Positions 61,445-64,000 of a stretch of 64,000 bases of DNA are shown in pieces. The translations under genes and the position numbers were made by a program. The DNA is from Fen-671 sp963794745. Lineage in GTDB: Bacteria > Actinomycetota > Acidimicrobiia > Acidimicrobiales > Palsa-688. The notes beneath the pieces are model-generated. The model was not told where the DNA came from. It worked only from the letters and a program-made list of their open reading frames with translations, and did no database searches. Each line of letters starts with the position of its first letter. The first letter of the stretch is position 1. The stretch lies in contig CAWCEZ010000009.1 of the NCBI GenBank assembly GCA_963794745.1, forward strand, positions 410,013 to 474,012. Reading direction: 5' to 3'.

Positions 61445-63096
61445 ATGGCATTCAGGGAGGTCCGTGTGTACGAAGTCAAGGAAGTGCTGCGCCTGTGGCT
61501 GCGCGGCAAGGGGACACGCCCGATCGCAGCGCTGGTGGGCCTGGACCGCAAGACCGTCCAGCGCTACATCGCTGCGGGCGTGCAGTCAGGGCTCGACAGA
61601 GGTGCAGGTGAAGACGCTCTGGACGACGAGCTAATGGCCAAGGTCTGCGAGCACGCCAGGCCACGGCGCCCCGATGGGCACGGGGAGTCCTGGGCCGCGC
61701 TGCAGGCCAACCACGACCAGCTGAAGACCTGGCTTGTCGAAGCTGAGCTCACGTCGGTCAAAGCGACCGAGCTCCTTTGCCGCAAAGGGGTGGTGGTGCC
61801 CGAGCGCACCGTGCAGCGCTATGCGCTGAAGGTGCTCGGTGTTGGCCGCTCCGCTCGCTCGAGCACGCTGCGGCTCGCCGACGGCGAGCCCGGCTCTGAG
61901 CTGCAAGTCGATTTCGGCAAGATGGGGCTGGTCCCGGACCCGGCATCGGGACGCAAAAAGGTCTGCTGGGCGCTAATTTTCACCGCCTGCTACTCCCGTC
62001 ATTGCTTTGTCTGGCTCAGCTTCCGCCAGACCACCGAGGCCGTGATCGCCGGGTTCGAAGCGGCGTGGGCCTTTTTCGGGGGCGTGTTCAAGGTCGTCAT
62101 CCCCGACAACATGTCCAGCGTTGTCGACAAAGCAGACCCGACCGGGCCTCGGCTCAACGAGGCCTTCGTCGATTACGCCCAGGCCCGGGGTTTCCTCGTC
62201 GACCCTGCCCGAGTGCGGACACCGACCGACAAGGCCAGAGTCGAGCGAGCCGTCCCCTTTGTCCGAGGCTCGTTTTTTGCCGGCGAGAGCTTCGTGGACC
62301 TAGCCGATGCGCAAAGAAGAGCCGAGCAGTGGTGCCGGCAAAGAGCCGGTCAACGAGTGCACGGGACTACGGCGGCTCGTCCGGCCGAGGTCTTTGCCGA
62401 AGCCGAGGCGCCATGCCTGCTCCCGGCACCAATGCTGCCTTACGACCTGCCCATCTATGCCAAGCCCAAGGTCCACCGCGACCACTACATCGAGGTGGCC
62501 CGGGCGCTTTACTCGGTGCCGGGCAACCTTATCGGCCAGCGCGTCGGCGCTCGCGCCGACCGGGCGCTGGTGCGCGTCTACTTCCGCGGCACTTTGGTCA
62601 AGACCCACCCCCGCCAGGCCCGGGCGGGCGCTCGACCGACCCGGCCGACTTCCCGGCTGAAAAGACCATCTACGCCATGAGGGACCTTGCTCGCCTTCAG
62701 GCCATAGCAGCCTCCCATGGCCCGGCCATCGGGGCCTATGCCAAGGTGATATTGGACGACCCGCTGCCCTGGCGGAAGATGCGCCAGGTATATGCGCTTT
62801 TGGGCCTGGTCAAAAAATGGGGCCCAGAGCGAGTGGAGGCGGCTTGCGCCAGAGCGGCCGATGCCGAAGCCTTCAACGTCGGCCTTATCGGGCGCATGCT
62901 CGAGCGGGCGACCGAGGGACAAGACACCCTGGCCCCGCCCAAGCAGCTGTCACTGCCCGGTCGATTTGCCCGTCCGGCCGAGCAGTTCGCCATCAACAGG
63001 CCGGGCACCACCCCTGCGCCGGGTGAGGCGCTCGATGCCAACGTAGGCGACGTTTTTAGGCCCCAGGGCCGCGTGCGCCGAGGTGCGCCCCGATGA
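61445..63096 (+). pseudogene. istA: IS21-family transposase IstA, one frame disruption
   Basis: About 550 residues over two frames. An N-terminal helix-turn-helix (YEVKEVLRLWLRGKGTRPIAA, LVGLDRKTVQRYIAAG), then the DDE core: LQVDFGKMGL (first Asp), FKVVIPDNMSSVV (second Asp) and TPTDKARVERAV with the catalytic Glu. The C-terminal part is in the other frame (GGRSTDPADFPAEKTIYAMRD to the end). One C lost from CCC at 62619-62621 explains the switch. GGAGG lies five bases before the chosen ATG at 61445. It overlaps istB by four bases. Whether the element is active depends on this base. Confidence 0.88.
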
Positions 63097-63893
63097 CCGC
63101 CCCTGCGCCTGTCATCACCGCAGAGCTGAAAGCCGTGCTCCGACAAGTCAAGCTCGGCCGCTGCCTGGACACCTTGCCTGAACGCCTGGCGTTGGCAAAG
63201 AGCGCTGACATGGCCTACACCGATTTCTTGGAACTCGTGCTGTCGGACGAGGTCACCAGGCGCGAAACGACCTCGGCGTCGCTCAGAGCCAGGGCCGCCG
63301 GGCTCGACCCCGACATGTGCCTGGAGAACTGGGACCCGGCCACCAAGGTCAACTTCGACCACCAGGTCTGGGACGAGCTTTGCTCGCTGCGCTTCATCGA
63401 TGCCGGCCACAATGCTTTGGTGTTGGGCCCCGTTGGTGTCGGCAAGACCTTCATGGCCACCGCCCTTGGCCATGCCGCCGTCCGCCGTCGTTACAGCGTC
63501 ATCTTCAGCCGCACCGACGTGCTGTTGAAGCGTCTGCGGGCCTCACGCCTCGACAACAGCCACGACGTCGAGATCAGAAAGCTCGTCCGGGTGGACCTTT
63601 TAGTCCTGGACGACTTCGCGCTCCAACCGATGGACGCGCTCGACACGGCCGATATCTACGAGCTGATAGTGGAGCGCCACCGAGCCTCGTCCACAGTGGT
63701 CACTTCCAACCGAGAACCAGTTGAGTGGCTCGGTCAGCTCTCGGACGCCCTGTTGGCCCAGTCCGCGATCGACCGGCTGAAGTCTGCCGCCTACGAGCTC
63801 GTCCTAGAAGGCGAGTCCTACCGCAGCCACGAAAAACCCGGCCTGCCCGTCGGCACGATGGCACCAAGGCCCCGTCGCCGACGGCGCTCTTGA
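63093..63893 (+). CDS. istB: IS21-family ATP-binding helper protein IstB
   Basis: A 266-residue AAA+ ATPase that assists IstA in target selection and strand transfer. Walker A is GPVGVGKTFMATAL, Walker B LLVLDDFAL, and the arginine finger region lies in SSTVVTSNREPVEWL. The start overlaps the istA stop as ATGA. The frame is intact. The last residues (GTMAPRPRRRRRS) end about 80 bases before the right inverted repeat. Confidence 0.93.
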   Translation: MTAPAPVITAELKAVLRQVKLGRCLDTLPERLALAKSADMAYTDFLELVLSDEVTRRETTSASLRARAAGLDPDMCLENWDPATKVNFDHQVWDELCSLRFIDAGHNALVLGPVGVGKTFMATALGHAAVRRRYSVIFSRTDVLLKRLRASRLDNSHDVEIRKLVRVDLLVLDDFALQPMDALDTADIYELIVERHRASSTVVTSNREPVEWLGQLSDALLAQSAIDRLKSAAYELVLEGESYRSHEKPGLPVGTMAPRPRRRRRS

Positions 63894-63971
63894 CCTAGTC
63901 GACGCGAACCGCGATCATCGCATTGCCAACACTGGTTACCCGGTCAGGTGGACCCATCACCCTGGCGGAGC

Positions 63972-63998
63972 GGGGCCCCATCAAGCTGGCGGGCGACA
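63972..63998 (-). repeat. right terminal inverted repeat of the IS21 element
   Basis: Inverse copy of the left repeat, 24 of 27 bases identical, ending CGACA two bases before the window edge. Confidence 0.85.
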
Positions 63999-64000
63999 TC

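Larger units (their letters stand above)
61263..63998 (+). mobile_element. IS21-family insertion sequence, complete or nearly so
   Basis: Bounded by inverted repeats of 27 bases (61263-61289 and 63972-63998) that match at 24 positions and begin TG and end CA. It contains istA and istB overlapping by ATGA. Near the left end the unit CCGCCAG-N2-4-AT(G/A)GG(G/A)CC recurs four times (61270-61380) and twice near the right end, the multiple transposase sites typical of IS21. The two bases after the right end (TC) match the start of TCCAC left of the element, so a five-base target duplication is possible but the window ends there. Confidence 0.9.

Noticed and set aside
1..64000. tRNA, rRNA or prophage genes
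   Set aside because: No cloverleaf, rRNA core or phage structural gene was recognised on reading; a tRNAscan-type search would be needed to exclude small RNA genes.

Overview
The window is high-GC DNA from an actinobacterium. The cytochrome bc1-aa3 cluster (ctaE-qcrC-qcrA-qcrB), a glgC-glgA pair of actinobacterial type, ftsE-ftsX and many leaderless start codons fit Actinomycetota. An acidimicrobial-type lineage is my best guess, but it is an inference; no rRNA or tRNA gene was found to settle it.

Layout. 0-3 kb: 38-bp tandem repeats, then a leftward queF-queE-queD (queuosine precursor), methyltransferase and gntR block. 3-7 kb: respiratory ctaE-qcrCAB. 7-14 kb: aldo/keto reductase, glycogen genes, ftsEX with a tiny leaderless leader ORF, and a frameshifted GH15 glucosidase. 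14-22 kb: STAS protein, globin, lipoprotein, then a leftward run from a zinc ABC transporter (znuA-znuC-znuB) through an in-frame permease-Zur fusion to a membrane protein, a pseudokinase and an FHA/zinc-ribbon protein. 22-35 kb: lipid kinase, pirin, several unassigned secreted proteins, a PAP2 enzyme, a metallo-beta-lactamase/double-rhodanese sulfur enzyme, a peroxiredoxin and a large Thr-rich surface protein. 35-42 kb: LysR, SDR, a secreted beta-helix-like protein, an MFS transporter fused to a cyclic-nucleotide domain, and an aldo/keto reductase. 42-46 kb: autoregulated RHH protein, DUF4097 protein and a DrrAB-type ABC exporter. 46-54 kb: secreted proteins, zwf, a CHASE-GGDEF-EAL protein and tetR. 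54-61 kb: a truncated SDR, a ten-helix PAS-GGDEF-EAL protein and a stand-alone copy of its membrane sensor, separated by about 1-kb gene-poor stretches. 61.3-64 kb: a nearly complete IS21-family element.

Themes. Zinc handling (znu/Zur), cyclic di-GMP signalling (two GGDEF-EAL proteins plus an orphan sensor), carbohydrate storage and oxidation (glgC, glgA, GH15, zwf), and a large secreted protein set.

Quality warning. At least eleven places show a one-base frame disruption inside an otherwise coherent coding region. Most look like a single base lost from a short G or C run. This points to uncorrected sequencing indels more than to real gene decay, so I join the frames where the protein sequence supports it and label the joins. 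Starts at many genes (a TA-rich hexamer exactly five or six bases before ATG/GTG) indicate leaderless mRNAs.
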